64,000 nt of DNA from Beaufortia kweichowensis (taxonomy: Eukaryota > Chordata > Actinopteri > Cypriniformes > Gastromyzontidae), in assembly GCA_019155185.1 (NCBI GenBank), contig CM032795.1, positions 15,975,795-16,039,794 on the forward strand, read 5' to 3'. Within the stretch, counting starts at the first letter, position 1, and every line of letters begins with the position of its first letter. Made by a program: the position numbers and the translations under genes. Below, piece by piece: positions 1 through 13,599 of this stretch. Below the pieces are notes generated by a model. It was given only the letters and a program-made list of their open reading frames with translations, searched no databases and was not told the origin of the DNA.

Positions 1-2005
1 CCATTGTACTAAAGGTCATACTGTCTTGCTTCCATTGACGCACACGAGACGTTTTTTTGAAATGAAGTCAAATCGTGCTGGGATTACATGGATCACCAGG
101 TTTTGCACAAACATGTACAGTACAAGCCAGCTAGAGTATATACTGTCATTCAAGCAAAGGGGGGAGGTGCATCAAATGCAAATATGTAATAAAAACAAAC
201 TGTATTCAATACGCAGGAAAGGGTATTTTGTTCTTTTCCATATTCACCGGCCAGAAACTCATGAATACAAGCATGTGTATGGAAATTGGTGCACCCTGTC
301 AAAGCATGTGATTCATTACCAGTGCTCCCTGATAACCGACAAAGGCATCTGCAAATTCGATTAGATCAGGAGTGATGACAGATACAGCCACACCAGTCAC
401 AAACCTTCATGCGCTCAGTAATATTTTCATTACCTCCGGGAGGTCTAAGGTGTTGCTATGCTGACTGCATAGCGGTGGCCTGCCAGCTGTTGAGCATCTC
501 TCCCACAGGACGACGCATGCACACAAACACAGGATCACTTGCACTAACACTAAAATACATCTTTGCCTTCTTATCTGTAAACCATCTCCAACATTTTGTT
601 GACAAACTACACCTCAGCGAAGCCGGACAAATACACAGTTGTTGACTCACATCAGATAATCCTATACGTAGAACATCAGTCAACAACTGATCCTTCCAAC
701 CTTTGTGACCTTGATCTCCTCTGAGCAGTTTTTTTTATTTTTTTAAGAACATCAGCCAGCAGGCATCTTAAAGCACATCTGACCTCACATAAGTTTTCTT
801 CAAAGGTCAATGTACAGGGCAAGTATGCTGCAAATATTCAGTAAAATGTAATCCAACTAAAGTCCGCCCACCATTGTTATGCAATTCAGGGATGGAATTA
901 CATTATGCAAAACACAAACCCAGCACACAATCAAAGAGGTGCTGTTTACTACAAATCCACTCCTGAACTTACAACTATGACTATAATCCAGCGCATTGCA
1001 TTTCTAAGACAGAACAATGGCACAAAACACAGCTCACGACATCAACGAGTCGGAGTGACACAACATTAGAGCATTCTGTAATAGTTTTCTGGTACACCAC
1101 ACTTCCAGATCCAAGATGCTGAACCCAGAAAATAATGAGACACTCATAATGCTGTGAGTCATAACCCGGGGGGGATTTCACTCCTAAACGTTTGTAAGCA
1201 CTGTGAAAGATCTGTACTGTATCACAGATATCACAGTATTACCATCACAAAAAAAAATCATTTTTTGCTTTTATTCAATTGGCAGGTAGACCACCAGAGA
1301 CATTTCTAGATATGTCTTTTTTAATCATAGAAAAAAACACTACAACAGCCCCAAGTGCACTATAAACCTTCATTACTGCCTATTAGTTCACACCTCTGTG
1401 CAAATTCTCACAACAAAGGTAATTAAAATCATTATCACATATACAATTGATGCAGTTTTGATTAATGTCAAAAGCTTAGTGTTGGTTAGTTATTGCAGAT
1501 ATACACACGAAACTAGTTCTCAGGCAGGCAATAAAGCGTGACTCTAGAGAAGCAGAATGCACTTATTGTGCGTCACGTGATGCAATTTTTAATTTAGCTG
1601 ATAGACCTCAACACTTTAGACTCTGACAATATGAAATAAGACAGAAGTTAGCTTATACAAATCTACAAGAAAGCTGCTATGGACAGCTCTCGTTACTTAG
1701 AATTTCTGAACATATGAATATCCCTAATATGAAGTTTAATGCTTTAGAGATAATCAGGCGCATATGTTAGTACTCAGTATTTGTATCACGAGGGACAGGG
1801 CATAAATTTAGCTTGAATAAGCTTAACATCTGCTAAAAGAGAAAGAAGGATTTCAAGTGATGTATATAGCATAAAAAGTAAAAAAGGTGTATTCTTTAGT
1901 TAACACTTATCTCTTTCCAACAACTAATACCACCGGTGCAAGGCAAATTAACATCTTTCAAAATAAATCTTATTTTCTTTTCCCCCCTCCCCATCCCACA
2001 AGTAC
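1..2005 (-). other. TRPM3: TRPM3 intron (continues beyond left edge)
   Basis: The stretch lies downstream, on the minus strand, of a TRPM3 coding exon whose donor site is at its right border. It should therefore be intron leading to the common TRPM3 exons outside the window. The open frames here are short, and none resembles TRPM or any other protein I know. I see no RNA gene or complete repeat element. The next expected TRPM3 exon, which in mammals begins with AQKSWIERAF, was not found. Confidence 0.6.
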
Positions 2006-2095
2006 CTTAAGCAGGCGCACGGAAGGAAGAAAAGCTGCATGGCACAGTTTCCTGATGGTCCAATTGAGCGGCCGCGGAGCGTCCAGCTGGTTCAT
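2006..2095 (-). CDS. TRPM3: TRPM3 alternative N-terminal coding exon (MNQLDAPRPL type)
   Basis: TRPM3 is a calcium-permeable, heat- and neurosteroid-activated cation channel of the plasma membrane. The exon encodes 30 residues, from MNQLDAPRPLNWTIRKLCH to LPSVRLLK. This matches the mammalian TRPM3 N-terminal segment that starts MNQADAPRPL almost residue for residue. It ends in phase 0 at a good donor, CTTAAG|GTACTT. The start is uncertain. The frame stays open upstream to an ATG at 2173, and I see no strong acceptor before MNQ, so this may be a true first exon with GC-rich leader sequence. In mammals the equivalent segment can also follow a separate upstream exon, which I did not find here. 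The rest of the channel lies outside the window. Confidence 0.85.
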
Positions 2096-2660
2096 CGCAC
2101 CCGGCCGGACGTTCCCGCCATCCGGAAAAGGGCCCCACATTGGGGCGGCGACGTGCAAGCGGTCTCTGTCCAAAATCCTCTTAACTCATGAAGCATGACC
2201 CTCCTCAGCCCCTGCCGCAAAGCCGCACAACCTGTTTCCCCCACGGAGCCCTTCACCTGCACCCCCTCCCTGCCCTCCCTCCCCTCCCCACAGATCCACA
2301 GGGTCGGGAAAACACCTTCAGATCATACAGGGTGTCCGGGTCCACTTCCACCGGCAGCAGCCGCACAGACCCAACAGTGCCAGAGATGACTGAGAGCATG
2401 CGGTCCGAATGAGTGGAGAGAAGCACAGAGAAGAGGAGAAGAGCAGAGCGGAGGAGAGCGGGAAACACTGTGATGTAGAGCAGCGCGGCACTGTCTTGAA
2501 GAACCGTGAGAGAGAGAGAGAGCGGAGAGAGAGAGTGAGTGAGCAGAGAGAGAATGAGGAGAACAGAAAATATAAGAGATGGATGAAATAAAAGAATGTG
2601 AATGACAGGATGTGGAAACAGGAGATAGTAGATTAGGGAGGTCATGATTTGAAATGAGGT
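2096..2660 (-). promoter_or_regulatory. TRPM3: Probable 5' leader/promoter of the MNQ-type TRPM3 exon
   Basis: Directly upstream of the exon, roughly 2070-2170 is CpG-rich (GGCCGCGG, CCGGCCGG and CGGCGACG blocks) in an otherwise AT-rich intron. Beyond it lie pyrimidine-rich tracts and a (GA)n run near 2511-2560. This composition fits a TATA-less promoter serving an alternative first exon. Transcription start data are needed to place it; the evidence here is composition and position only. Confidence 0.4.
2511..2560. repeat. (GA)n simple repeat
   Basis: An interrupted run of GA dinucleotides on the plus strand, equal to CT on the TRPM3 sense strand, within the putative promoter. Confidence 0.8.
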
Positions 2661-3400
2661 TGAGAGAGGAATAATAGCATCAATTGATTTTAGTCAATAT
2701 TTGATCTTTTAACACAATCTCTTTGACTGCTTTTTGGTCATTAAGGTCACAAATGTAAAGATTTAGAGAAAATAGGTTTTGATGATTTCCACTCAGTGTC
2801 TTCTATCTTTGCTCTTCTGACCCATTCTCCCCCTTTTCTTCATTCTCCTCCGAAGCACCCCCCCATCCCCCTCCATTGGCTTCCTCCATCATGACGCATT
2901 GACCATTGCCGAAATAACGGAATGGAGAGAGACTAAAAAACGTCGTCCTCCTCTTCAGGGCAATGGATTTAACTACTCAATTCAATGGTTTTAATAATAT
3001 GGTGTTCTGCTATTGTTTCAGAAAAAAATCTCTCGGGAGGTTGAGTGTTTAGCCAAATAAATGGTGCGGCAATAAGGGACACTAAAAGATTCAGAGAAAA
3101 CGAATTTGGCCATCATCTATTGCTGTCACCATGACGGCATCCCTGCGGAGCACACAGTAATGATGAATCTCAACAATCAAAACCCCACTCTCCCACTGGC
3201 ATCACCTGGCCATGCAGATGTGAGCGATGTTACGGAGACCTGGATGGAATACTAAGTACCACACCGGGTCTGAAGCTCCTCCTCTTCCTGCTTGCCTCTT
3301 GGATGCATGCTTCTCCTGTCACTCATGGTACTTTGAGATAGTGAGAAGATTATGCAACTCTACGAGGCAAGGTGTGTAACCATAGCAACCTCCGTTTACT
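2660..3400. promoter_or_regulatory. Candidate conserved non-coding element next to TRPM3 exon
   Basis: Non-repetitive, mixed-composition sequence with several TAAT/ATTA cores and a GGTCATTAAGGTCA nuclear-receptor-like direct repeat (about 2737-2750). An RFX-type X-box, GTAACCATAGCAAC, lies at 3376-3389. There is no coding signal. It looks more constrained than the AT-rich, repeat-rich surroundings, but conservation is inferred from appearance only. Confidence 0.25.
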
Positions 3401-3885
3401 CATGTCAGTGTGGGATTGGGTTTAATGTGCAGGTATGAGGAAAGAGGTTTGTCCTCCAATCAGATCTGACAACACAAACAAGAGGCTCTCAGGGATTGTG
3501 TGTGGGATTTACACAAAGTATGAAGACACTCTACACATATTTATCACATACTACAACACCATACATATTGTATGTGTTGGGTCATTCCAACTACTGCTTA
3601 CAGACTGAAAAGACATTTTTATTTTAAATGGCATATTAGGGTGAACTGTAACTAATGTGGGTAAATGGATTTTGCCATTTTGGATGCAGGATGTTTCTTC
3701 ATTTTTTCAATTATAACTTTGAACGCTGACGGTTCAATCTCATTAGTTCTTGCGTGTCTCGTGACTAGTTGTAATATTCATGTTTCGTCAAAAAACATGA
3801 AGGTTTGTAAATTGAAAATTTTCACAAGTTTAAAAGCATACAATAACTGTGTAAAAGAGTACATTAATATAAAAGTCATATATAT

Positions 3886-4114
<229 letters not shown>

Positions 4115-7100
4115 TATACAGTTAAGATTTGCAATAAATTCCTCCTTCCAGATAAATACAGGGAAAAACACTCAAAAGGCACATCACAGACAAGCCCTAA
4201 TATACTATTTATAAATCTGTACGCTGTATGCTACAACTCAATCAGACTGGCGAGAAGTGAGTGTACCGTAGGGTAAACGACCATCTACTCAAGCAATTAA
4301 CTAAGAGCATTTACATTAAAATCCTAGTATGGATACACAACATCCTTTCAACAGAGCCCGTGAAAGCTCTTCATTACACACGTTCACATGCACAGGTGCA
4401 CAAACAAGAAATGCATCACAGCCTCTAATTACTTCATGACCTACACAAAAGCAAAAAACCAATTACATACTGCAGTTCACTACCTTGTTGTCACAAAACT
4501 GTTGTGTGGAAAATATGTTTTCGCAATCTGTTTATATTTGTACATGCAAATATATTGAGTGTGTAGGGTGTTATCCTCAAGAATAAACACTGTATAAACA
4601 CACCTACATATAGTATTGATTACCATCTGCCACTTTGAGGACAGATCTCATTATCAGTAGTGATTTACTGTAATTAATAATGTATGGTATGATTTACTAT
4701 TTACAAAAATTAAATTAAGACTATGGAAATTTATATGACTATATCAACAAAAATATCTACTAGATTTAAGGAAAATAATTGCAGTTCTTTAAACAAGCAG
4801 TTCTGCAGTAAAAGGACAGGATCTAATGCTTTATTAATGTGTTTACTTATCAGTGTAATGGCCATTCTAACAACCCTTAGACATTTATTGAGACCGTCAT
4901 CGTGTGACTCAAAGCACTGCAAGCTTGCTCTGAAAAAGCTATTTACTCTGAAAACACTGTCATTTACCTGCTGCTTCTGTAACTATAAGAAACACTTTAG
5001 AATCAGTTCATCCAAATATGAAAATTCTATAAACAACTATGTTATTTTATACAGGCTCAAAAAGCACCTACATCCAACATTGATTAATATAACTCCTGGG
5101 TTAAAAAATAATGGGTTTGTGAAGGAATCGTTTAAAATTTCAGTGCACACAAATATGGGGGCACGTCAATAACATAAAGAACAGAAAAACATTTCAAAGT
5201 TTAAAACTACAAAAAAAAAAGATAAAGGAAAACTAACTAGAGCTTGATTCATTATCAAGTCTACAACTGATCAATAAGCTCATTCTATAGGGTGGCGCTT
5301 CTCTGGAGAACCCAGTTAAAGACCATAACAACAGCACAGAAACCCTTATCATTATTCAGAAGGGATGATAGAGCGAGAACTGTCTTAATGAGCTCAGGTT
5401 GCAAGTCTTATTAGTTCGGGCATGCCAGTCCCATCCAATTTGAAACAGTCACACAACTGAATGCTCTTACCACACTGCATCATTCTTTAATCTCTGCAGA
5501 CGACTTTGCACCCTTGTTGTTTCATTGTAAAAGGCATTTTCCATACCCAATCCATTTTGCATGGTCACTTCTTCTGGAGAAAAGTTATCCTTCATGCTTT
5601 CTGGCTAGCTTTCCCATCGCTAACAATCTTTAAAATCACATTTCTCTGTATAGACCTCATACATCTTCAGTATATTATAACGACCACAAATGTCAGTGTA
5701 CTCTGTACTCACTAAAAGCTTGTTAGAGCTCTGGACATTCTGTTTACTATAATGGATGCTGTGCGGTTGTGGGCAGCAAAAATCAAACAATGTTTGGTCA
5801 TCACAGTAATGAGCCATTTGCTTACAGGAGTTTCGAAAAGGGCCAGTGATTATTTGTGATGTGCCTCATTTATCAGAGTCGTCTAACTGTGAAGATATAT
5901 CTGTGGTCTATTGTCAAAGCTCCATTTAACATAATCCACATAAACTCCACATTCAGTAACTTTTTCTTCCCAGAAATGTCTTAATACTGCAGTGCCTAAA
6001 CTGATTACTGATGCTGTTTGGTGTTATACTAACATTGTATCATTTATATGAAAAATCACCAAATTATACTTCTTAAAACTGCAGTACTCGTGAGACCAGA
6101 AATGGGTGGAACGCCCACCTGGTGGCCTCTCAGGCTACTTGATGTCATTCTGTATTATAGATGGTTGAATTTGCATCAAAGGGATTTTGTTGCTATTTTG
6201 AACTCAGTACTGGAAGAGTTTGTGGGAGTGTGTGTTGCTTAGATACTTTTGGGACTGTACGCGCTATGCTGTTGTTTCACGATAATAATTTCGCACCACT
6301 GGCATCAAATTCTTATGCTAATGTGCACAGTTGGGACAAAACGAATTCCCTCTCAATCATTCCCTATCAAATGCTTATTACTTCTCATCTCTTTCTGTTT
6401 GTGTTACTGTAATTCTTATCTCTTTTAATTAAATCTGCAGTATATTTCACACACAGTGACATCATCAGATCCCCACACCATCCCTTTTTTAAATGTCCTC
6501 ATACCTATTTTGATTGTCTCATTTTTACTCCATGTACTTATACATACTACATACTCTACATAGTACTTCTCTCATTTGTAAGCACAGTGAGAACAAAGAA
6601 AATCTTCTGTGTGATACAACTATTCAGACACTAGATGGCCATCACAGAAAACATATTTCTCCAAACGGCACCTCCTAACTGAACTGTTGAACATATCATC
6701 TTATTCATGCAGCTATATCTTTAAAAAAATATTTCTGTTAAACAGTTCATTTTACACCATATTTTACATTTAAAATATTTTAACATTTAAGAGTTTATAT
6801 GGTGTTTGTTTATATTGTTTGTATCTACACAAAGGTTTAAAATAACATTTATTAACTATAAAAGAAATCCAGAACTAAAAAACCCTGAAACAAAAGTAAA
6901 AAACATTCCTCAAATTTCCCCAAGGCACTATTATATACTGTTAAGTTTTAACTATGTGACATTTTGTGCACTGTGGCCTATTACAGCATACTGTATATAA
7001 AACAAAATATTTATTCTAAATATCACTCTAAATATTCCTTTGGAACAAAACTAGCACAAAAATGTTAGCTAATATGCAAATTAGAGACGCCTACGGGCAG

Positions 7101-9077
7101 AGTTTACCATTTGTGCACAAAGCACCACCAAATAGGACAACTGATGGAACAGGCACGCAGCAGAGAAATTAAGCTTTTTCAAAAGAGCTGACATAAGCAA
7201 GCCAGAGAGAATTTGTCAAAAGCAAAACTAAATGTAATTCCTGACTAAACGAAAGCAGCATGATTAAAGACAAACTTTCAGAACCAGAACATCAAGAACC
7301 CTGTGTTCAGAACAGGAACAACTTGACTATAGCCACAAGATCAGAATCTATACAGAAACAGAGATCACATGACCTCAGGACAGCGGTTCAATTTTCAGAA
7401 GGGGCACTTATCTACCTTAATAGAGGTGGCCAAATCCACTTACCACCACAACATGATCAACACTCCATACACCTGCTGACTGTTAACTCCACAGTCCATC
7501 TCCACCTCCTCCCATCTCCCCTTTGAGTGCTAATGCCACTTTTTACACAATAAATGTGTGGCAATCAGCAGCCACACCATGAATTTACAACCATTCTCCA
7601 CCCACACATAAAAAACTCTCCTCTCCGTATTCTCCGCCCCTAGCTAAACTGATCTCTCAGCCCACAACCAACCTACCACCTTGCCTGTGGACTCTATTGC
7701 CTCACATCTCCAACAAGACAGCATTCTCAACACATCCTCACACTGACCAATGTGTCAAGTGCTTAATCTTTTTGTTGTTGTTTTTTTAAGTAATGTTGAG
7801 AAATCAAATCATTTTTAATCAACAAATCACTTTTAAATCTTTCTTTATTTATTGTATTAAATATACATTTAGACTAAATTTTCAGACTGGCATTAAAGAT
7901 ATTCGTTACCAATAGCCTACATCTAACCACTAGAGGGATTAACTCCTGCTTGCTCACTTAGATAAGTATGATCTCTCATAGTCAAAAATAAAAAATCATT
8001 CATAGATTATTAATATGTATAAGAAAGAACAAAACATCATTTTAACATTTTAAAATACCTTAAGTACAAAATATTAGTTGTAATGTTAAGAAAGGCAACA
8101 GTGAAACAATAATAAAGTCATTTAACCTAAGCAGTAAGAAACTTTAGGTACACTAACTGCTAAACTAAAGAACTAAAGTGTTCAGAGCAATCATGCTATA
8201 GTGGATGAAAATGAGCGAATGTGACAGTCTGGAAAAAGTAGTACTCTAGGAAAGAAATGATACCAAGCAAAAAGTAATTATGCCAGTACTTCTGAATGTG
8301 AAATTATAGGCGTAAACGCTTATAGGCTCGAGACGATAAGTACATTTTGAAAGTGGCTCTGGATGAGATTTCCTGCAAAAAGCCAATTACAAGGACATCT
8401 CACAGTGTCACTCTGCCAGCAGATTGTTGTTGCAGATGTAACTGATCTGTGTTCACAAAACATTACAAAGCAAAAACAAATACGCACAAATAATACCTTT
8501 CTGTTCCATGTAATTCACAAAAGTCAAAGTCAATCTAAAAAATAACAAATCCAATCATACTTGTATTGTATCTAGGGAAGTACAGGATCACTGCAGCCAG
8601 TTTAATTTAGCAGTAATACAAAAAAAACACACGAGTTAGGAAGCTGTGGGATACCGAGAAGCATCTCTTGTTAAAACTATTCTCTGCTGCTGTGCCTGTG
8701 CCAGATCTGATTTGCAAATTGACGAGTGTGAATATGAAACCAATTCCCACCTGCCAGTCAGCAAATGACATTGTATTGCCTACTGTGAAATGATTTTGAA
8801 AAGAATTCATTAAAATCGCATTTCACTGTATGTTTAAACGATGCTGCACAATAGTGTTGGTCGGATATATATGAAGATGTTAGAATTGTGTATACTGTGA
8901 GTGAAAGCATTTGTATGTGTGAGTGAATGCTGTGTGTCCCGAAGGCAAATCTGATTGGCATGCACCTTGTGACGGAGAAGGACTTTGTTTGTATTAGTCT
9001 GTTTATATTTTGTACCGGCGTACGTGAGTGTGCATTTGATATGAATATTTGAGATGCACATTTAAATATTTGAGATG

Positions 9078-9094
9078 TGTGTGTGTGTGTGTCT
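9078..9094. repeat. (GT)n simple repeat
   Basis: A short GT dinucleotide run. Confidence 0.85.
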
Positions 9095-9382
9095 GCTATT
9101 TCTGTGATGCTGAGCCTGTCCCTGAAGGCAAGAGGATAACAGCAGCTCTGTGGGGCTGTGGAGGAGACAGGGGATGGGATGACTCTCCCGCTGGGTCTCC
9201 TCCCTCTCTCAGGAAGACCTCCACTGGCTGATCTCTTAACATTCACTGCCCCATCTGGAGCCATCAACCCACAGGACCCAGTGAGCTGCCATCAAACACC
9301 AATTAGACGCAGATATGACTGAACATGTTAGTCAAAAACAGGCACACACCACAAAGGTAAATGACACATGTTTAGGGGGTGT

Positions 9383-9450
9383 GTTAAAGGGACAGTTTAC
9401 CAAAAAAAATTATCATTTACTTAACATTGTATCAAACTAAACTTGAAGGA
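9383..9450. repeat. Decayed fragment of dispersed AGTTCACC-type repeat
   Basis: It begins TTAAAGGGACAGTTTACC and continues with the ATCATTTACT segment typical of the full copies at 12.7, 48.2 and 55.3 kb. Only one end is recognisable. Probably a relic of a non-autonomous DNA transposon. Confidence 0.45.
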
Positions 9451-11200
9451 CTTGAAAATCATTAGAAGGTCTGCAGTGCTTTTTTCCTTACGAAGAAGGT
9501 GTTAGGTGACCAGGGGCGGTAAAGCTCTAAAAAGGGGCTATAACTATCATAAAACAGTCTATATGACTTACAGTACAATATGTGCTGTACTTTGTTCTGA
9601 AGCCATCTGACAGACATAATTTTAGGTTTTGAAAATCATGCTTGGCATTCACATTTACTATCACTGTATGCTTTTTAATTGACAATTTATTTATTTTTGG
9701 ATGATCCAAATTCTCCAAAGCAAGATCAGTAACAGCAGATAAAAATCATTGTGCTGATAAAGCATAAACCTGCCACAAACAGCTACTTGCCAGCACAAAA
9801 CACGCAACAATGCTCATTTATTTTATTAAAGGGTTCTCATCTGAATGATCCACAATACAAACAGGCACACACACACTTAGTTACACAATCATTTTAAGCC
9901 CTATTGTCTCAGTAAAATTGCTATTGCTATAGCAACAGATCGGTTTAAATCCACAACAAACTTTTCTTTGCAAAGTTTACACGCTAACTTGCAGTAAATC
10001 CAAGCCCTCATAACTGCCACAGTGAGTACACAACCATCCTGTGTATTCTCTCTACGCCCATCTTTTTTGTAGCACTCCTCTCATATTCCTTTTCCCTCTT
10101 CTCCGCTCTTTATTTATTCTGCGTGCATACACCTCGTACACATCTGTTTTGCCAGTGGGGAGTTTTTCCTGAACAGCATTTGCAATGATTTTTCACTGTC
10201 AAGTCTATAAAATGTATTGCACAAACCATCAATCAATCTTTCTCCTGCTGAAAGCGCTGTAACTACTCTGCTTTTTAAAACTTTGGGGAAAATCTGCTCT
10301 TGACAAGCTGTATTTAGTGCAGTGCCCCATGATGTTATATTACAACAGCTTCCCAAATACCTCAAGATACACTTGATTTGTTTTATTTTTTCAGCCCTGC
10401 AGTTATTATGACTTAACCAGTAGCATTGACATTTTGACATTATTAAAGAGTGCTAGAGAGTCGAACTGTAAGTCAATAACACACCACCCAGGAAAAGGTA
10501 CAAAAAACCTTCTAACTTTAAATCTAGCTCAACTCTTAGAAGAAAAATAGATTATTTATAGCAATCACATCTGCTAATTGTGTCTGTAAAAGAGCATTAC
10601 TTTTCCTGTATCTCTATTCTGTTTCTTTTTAATCTCAGCTCAAGTGTCAGACGGCACTACAATGACACTTAAACACGACCCGAAACTCAAGAGTGGCGCT
10701 CTGTCGAGATAAGTGAAGTGTTTTTCAGCCTTTTGCAGCCAATTAAAAACTCAACCAGCACCTTCCACCTCACAGAGATGAACTAAAAAAAAACTAAAAC
10801 TGAATTAAAGATAAAATAAACTACACGACTGCATTGCAATTAGGAAGACTACATCTCACTGCTGGAAAACACTCTCATTAGAGTCTACATACCTCAACAG
10901 GTTATGAATCATCAATGATGTCTCACAGTCATTACAGACCGTCCAATCAGAGCTCTCAGATTACGGCATCACAAACTACAGAGATTGCCGGTCAAAGCTT
11001 CCATCATTAAAGGCTCAGTCATTAAACGGTGATGCTGCTTTCTGTAACTGGAGATCAAAACAGCTTTTCTTTAATAGAAAGGTAACAAAAATGAAATCTG
11101 GTGAGAATGAGCTACAATAAAGAGGGGCAAGAAAAATAAAATAATGCTTGCAGAAACAATTCAACAGGGTCAAAGATGTAACATACTGTAACAGGCAAAG

Positions 11201-11250
11201 GTAGGTTGCTAGTCAAAGAGGTTGCTAGTCAAAGAGGTTGTTAGTCAAAG
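11201..11250. repeat. Tandem 18-bp repeat, three units
   Basis: Three near-identical copies of GAGGTTGCTAGTCAAA, with one substitution (C to T in the last TTGTTAG), lie head to tail. Confidence 0.85.
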
Positions 11251-11749
11251 AAAATACTAAAACAATGTTGGCAAAAGGTAAAGGAGAACTCTGTGCTGTT
11301 GTTTATCTAAGGAAAGAAAAATCCAAAGAATTATAAAAGTGCGAGTCTCCCAAAGGAACAGATGACTAAAACGCAAACACATGACAGGTCTGGACAAGAG
11401 CAATTCTCACTCATCTCATACAGCTAACAAAAGAGGAGAACAACATATAAATGCCATTTGACTGTGGTTTATAACTATGCATATTTCATCTGCAAAATAT
11501 GGGCTTTAAGTAAATTATCTAATATTAGATGTCACCTTAGTAAAATTCAATGTTCTTAAAGACAAATATAAGTTGTTTGTTCACAGCAAAACCCTTTTGA
11601 TGGAAATATTTAATGCAAATGTTATAGCCCCATACAATTTAAAATAAGCATTCATATGAATTGAAAATTCTGCTGACAATTATTGCTTTGCTTTATAGTA
11701 CAAACAGTGTTGCCCGACTTGATAAAACTCACTGTTTTTAAATAGGATT

Positions 11750-12140
11750 GTGATGATATATTAGCATACTTATTGGCACTTGGCAACTCCGCAGGCTTTG
11801 ACTATGAAGCTCGAGCTATTCTTGCCCCAATCTCCTTCTGTCAGAGATTTTGTCTGACTAATAAGGGCTGTGAAGAGGTATGAAGACCACTAATTGGCCT
11901 ATCTGAATTAAACAAGACTTTCTGTCCTTTTGAGGCAGATGAGCTGATTATGAAGGTGTAAAAAACTGCGAAGGACAATCGTTTGGTGACATTCCTTGTC
12001 CCTTCATTATGAAAATTTCAGGGGTAAATGACTTCCTATAAATATGCTAATCTATTTAACTTCCCCACAATTATGTGCACTGTTCATAAAACTCTGCAGT
12101 GCGTGATTACTTTAGCAGGGTACAGAGAAAAGGTAAGCCA
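11750..12140. promoter_or_regulatory. Candidate conserved non-coding element
   Basis: Some 390 bases of balanced composition with homeodomain cores (ACTAATTGGCC, CTGATTATGAAG, TGCTAATC) and no microsatellite, dispersed repeat or open frame. It stands out from the AT-rich background inside the TRPM3 5' intron. This is judged by composition alone. Confidence 0.25.
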
Positions 12141-12491
12141 AATTGTTTAGTTCATCAAAACACTATAAAGAAAAAAAAAGAAAAAAAAAATGTAACAAGG
12201 TACGCCAGGTATGCCAGAGAGATTTAAGAACGTGTCGGGGCCAAACTAAAGTGAAGAATGTGTAACTGTGCTGAAAATTGTATTTACATTTAAGGTTGTT
12301 GGCAGCTGTACATATACTGAGTCTGTCACATGCAATGAAATTCTTACAGGAGCTATTTGCAGGTCTATTTTTTTATGGAAAAATCTGTGAAATCGATTTA
12401 AATATGCTAAAATATATTAAATTGAGCTGAGAAAAGCTTGAAACAAATTAGCTAAAATATTTCTACGATTTAAACGCTTCATTTTTTATCT

Positions 12492-12545
12492 GTAAAATTT
12501 ATGTCAAGCGAGTGTGGCATTTTCTCCGCTCACTCTATGTTAGCA
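12492..12545 (+). repeat. Left arm of perfect 54-bp inverted repeat
   Basis: All 54 bases are the exact reverse complement of 13056-13109. The arm contains CAAGCGAGTGTGG and TTCTCCGCTCACTC. The bases flanking the two arms do not pair, so the limits are sharp. Confidence 0.95.
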
Positions 12546-12727
12546 TTTTTATCACATAAAACAAATTGTAATTTGTATAATGACTCCTGGCAATAAAACA
12601 CCAATACTGTTATCATAAGGTAAAATATAATAATATTAAATTTGAGCCTTAAATAAAAGAATAAAACAACATTCAAAGGTCTTCAAATATTGCAAAAACC
12701 TTTTATACCCAAATGTGAGTAAAACAG

Positions 12728-12880
12728 GAGTAGTTCACCCCAAAATAAAAATTTATATTAAAATAATATTAAAAAAATATTTTTTTGTGCATAAGAAAGA
12801 AAGTCATACAGGTTTGAAATGACATGAGGATGAATAAGTGATAAAAGAATTTTCATTTTTGAGTGAACTATTCCTTTAAG
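12728..12880. repeat. Dispersed cyprinid-type repeat (short non-autonomous DNA element)
   Basis: It starts TAGTTCACCCCAAAAT and ends TTTTTGAGTGAACTATTCC, so the ends are inverted copies. The interior has the typical GTCATACAGGTTTGAAATGAC and ATGAGGATGAATAAGTGA stretches. It has no coding capacity. The architecture suggests a MITE-like element; the family name is not assigned. Confidence 0.75.
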
Positions 12881-13055
12881 ACATGCAATTCTTTTTTACT
12901 TTCTTCTATATTTCAGCAATCTGAATGAGAGCAAACTCTTGGTAGACCTAAATAAATATCTATAAAAGCAACAGATAACTATATCATGGCAATGCTGATG
13001 GGATGGATCAATTTTGATTGCATGGTGCCCCTGATCTCCGAGCTGGGTGCAACTA

Positions 13056-13109
13056 TGCTAACATAGAGTGAGCGGAGAAAATGCCACACTCGCTTGACAT
13101 AAATTTTAC
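13056..13109 (-). repeat. Right arm of perfect 54-bp inverted repeat
   Basis: Exact reverse complement of 12492-12545 across a 510-bp spacer that carries a dispersed-repeat copy. No target-site duplication is visible outside the arms. Confidence 0.95.
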
Positions 13110-13599
13110 ATTAGTTCTCTGTGCCAAGTATGTTACCAAGGCAACCCGGCAATTAGCGGCTAATAGGAATAGTGCAATAAAAGCCCACAGCATTGTATAA
13201 ATATAAAAGTGTTTATTACAGTCCTTGCACTCCCTTTGACCACTAAAGGGGCCATTCACACAGAAATAAATAGATGCATAAACCTTGGGCCACCCCTGCC
13301 ATTTCCAGATGGAAAATGATAATGAGAAAGACTGGTTGGATCAAGAGTCATACGCTGAGCATTTCTTAGTAAACGTGATGCTATGGAATAAGAAAGGCTT
13401 GCTTTGGTAGATTCATGTCAGATGGGAGTAAAAGCTGCTAAGATAAATTAATCTGCTGCAAATGCATCGATTAGTTGGGTTGGTAGACGTTATCAATTGA
13501 TTTTCTTCGGTTTAGAGACAGTCTGTTGTGCCAGCGTGTGAAGGGATAAATAGGTTTTAAAGGTAGCTACAGACTCTGAATAACCTACAGGATTGAACT

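Noticed and set aside
4723..5172. 149-codon plus-strand open frame
   Set aside because: It has no recognisable domain or start context and ends beside a decayed dispersed-repeat fragment (near 5003-5030). It is probably chance in AT-rich DNA.
6111..6124. CCCACCTGGTGGCC as a CTCF site
   Set aside because: It departs from the core at a normally fixed A position; the three better matches were kept instead.
8758..9267. 169-codon minus-strand open frame, the longest in the TRPM3 region
   Set aside because: It overlaps other frames, has a mixed low-complexity composition (TDTHTHTS), shows no splice context and resembles no family I know.
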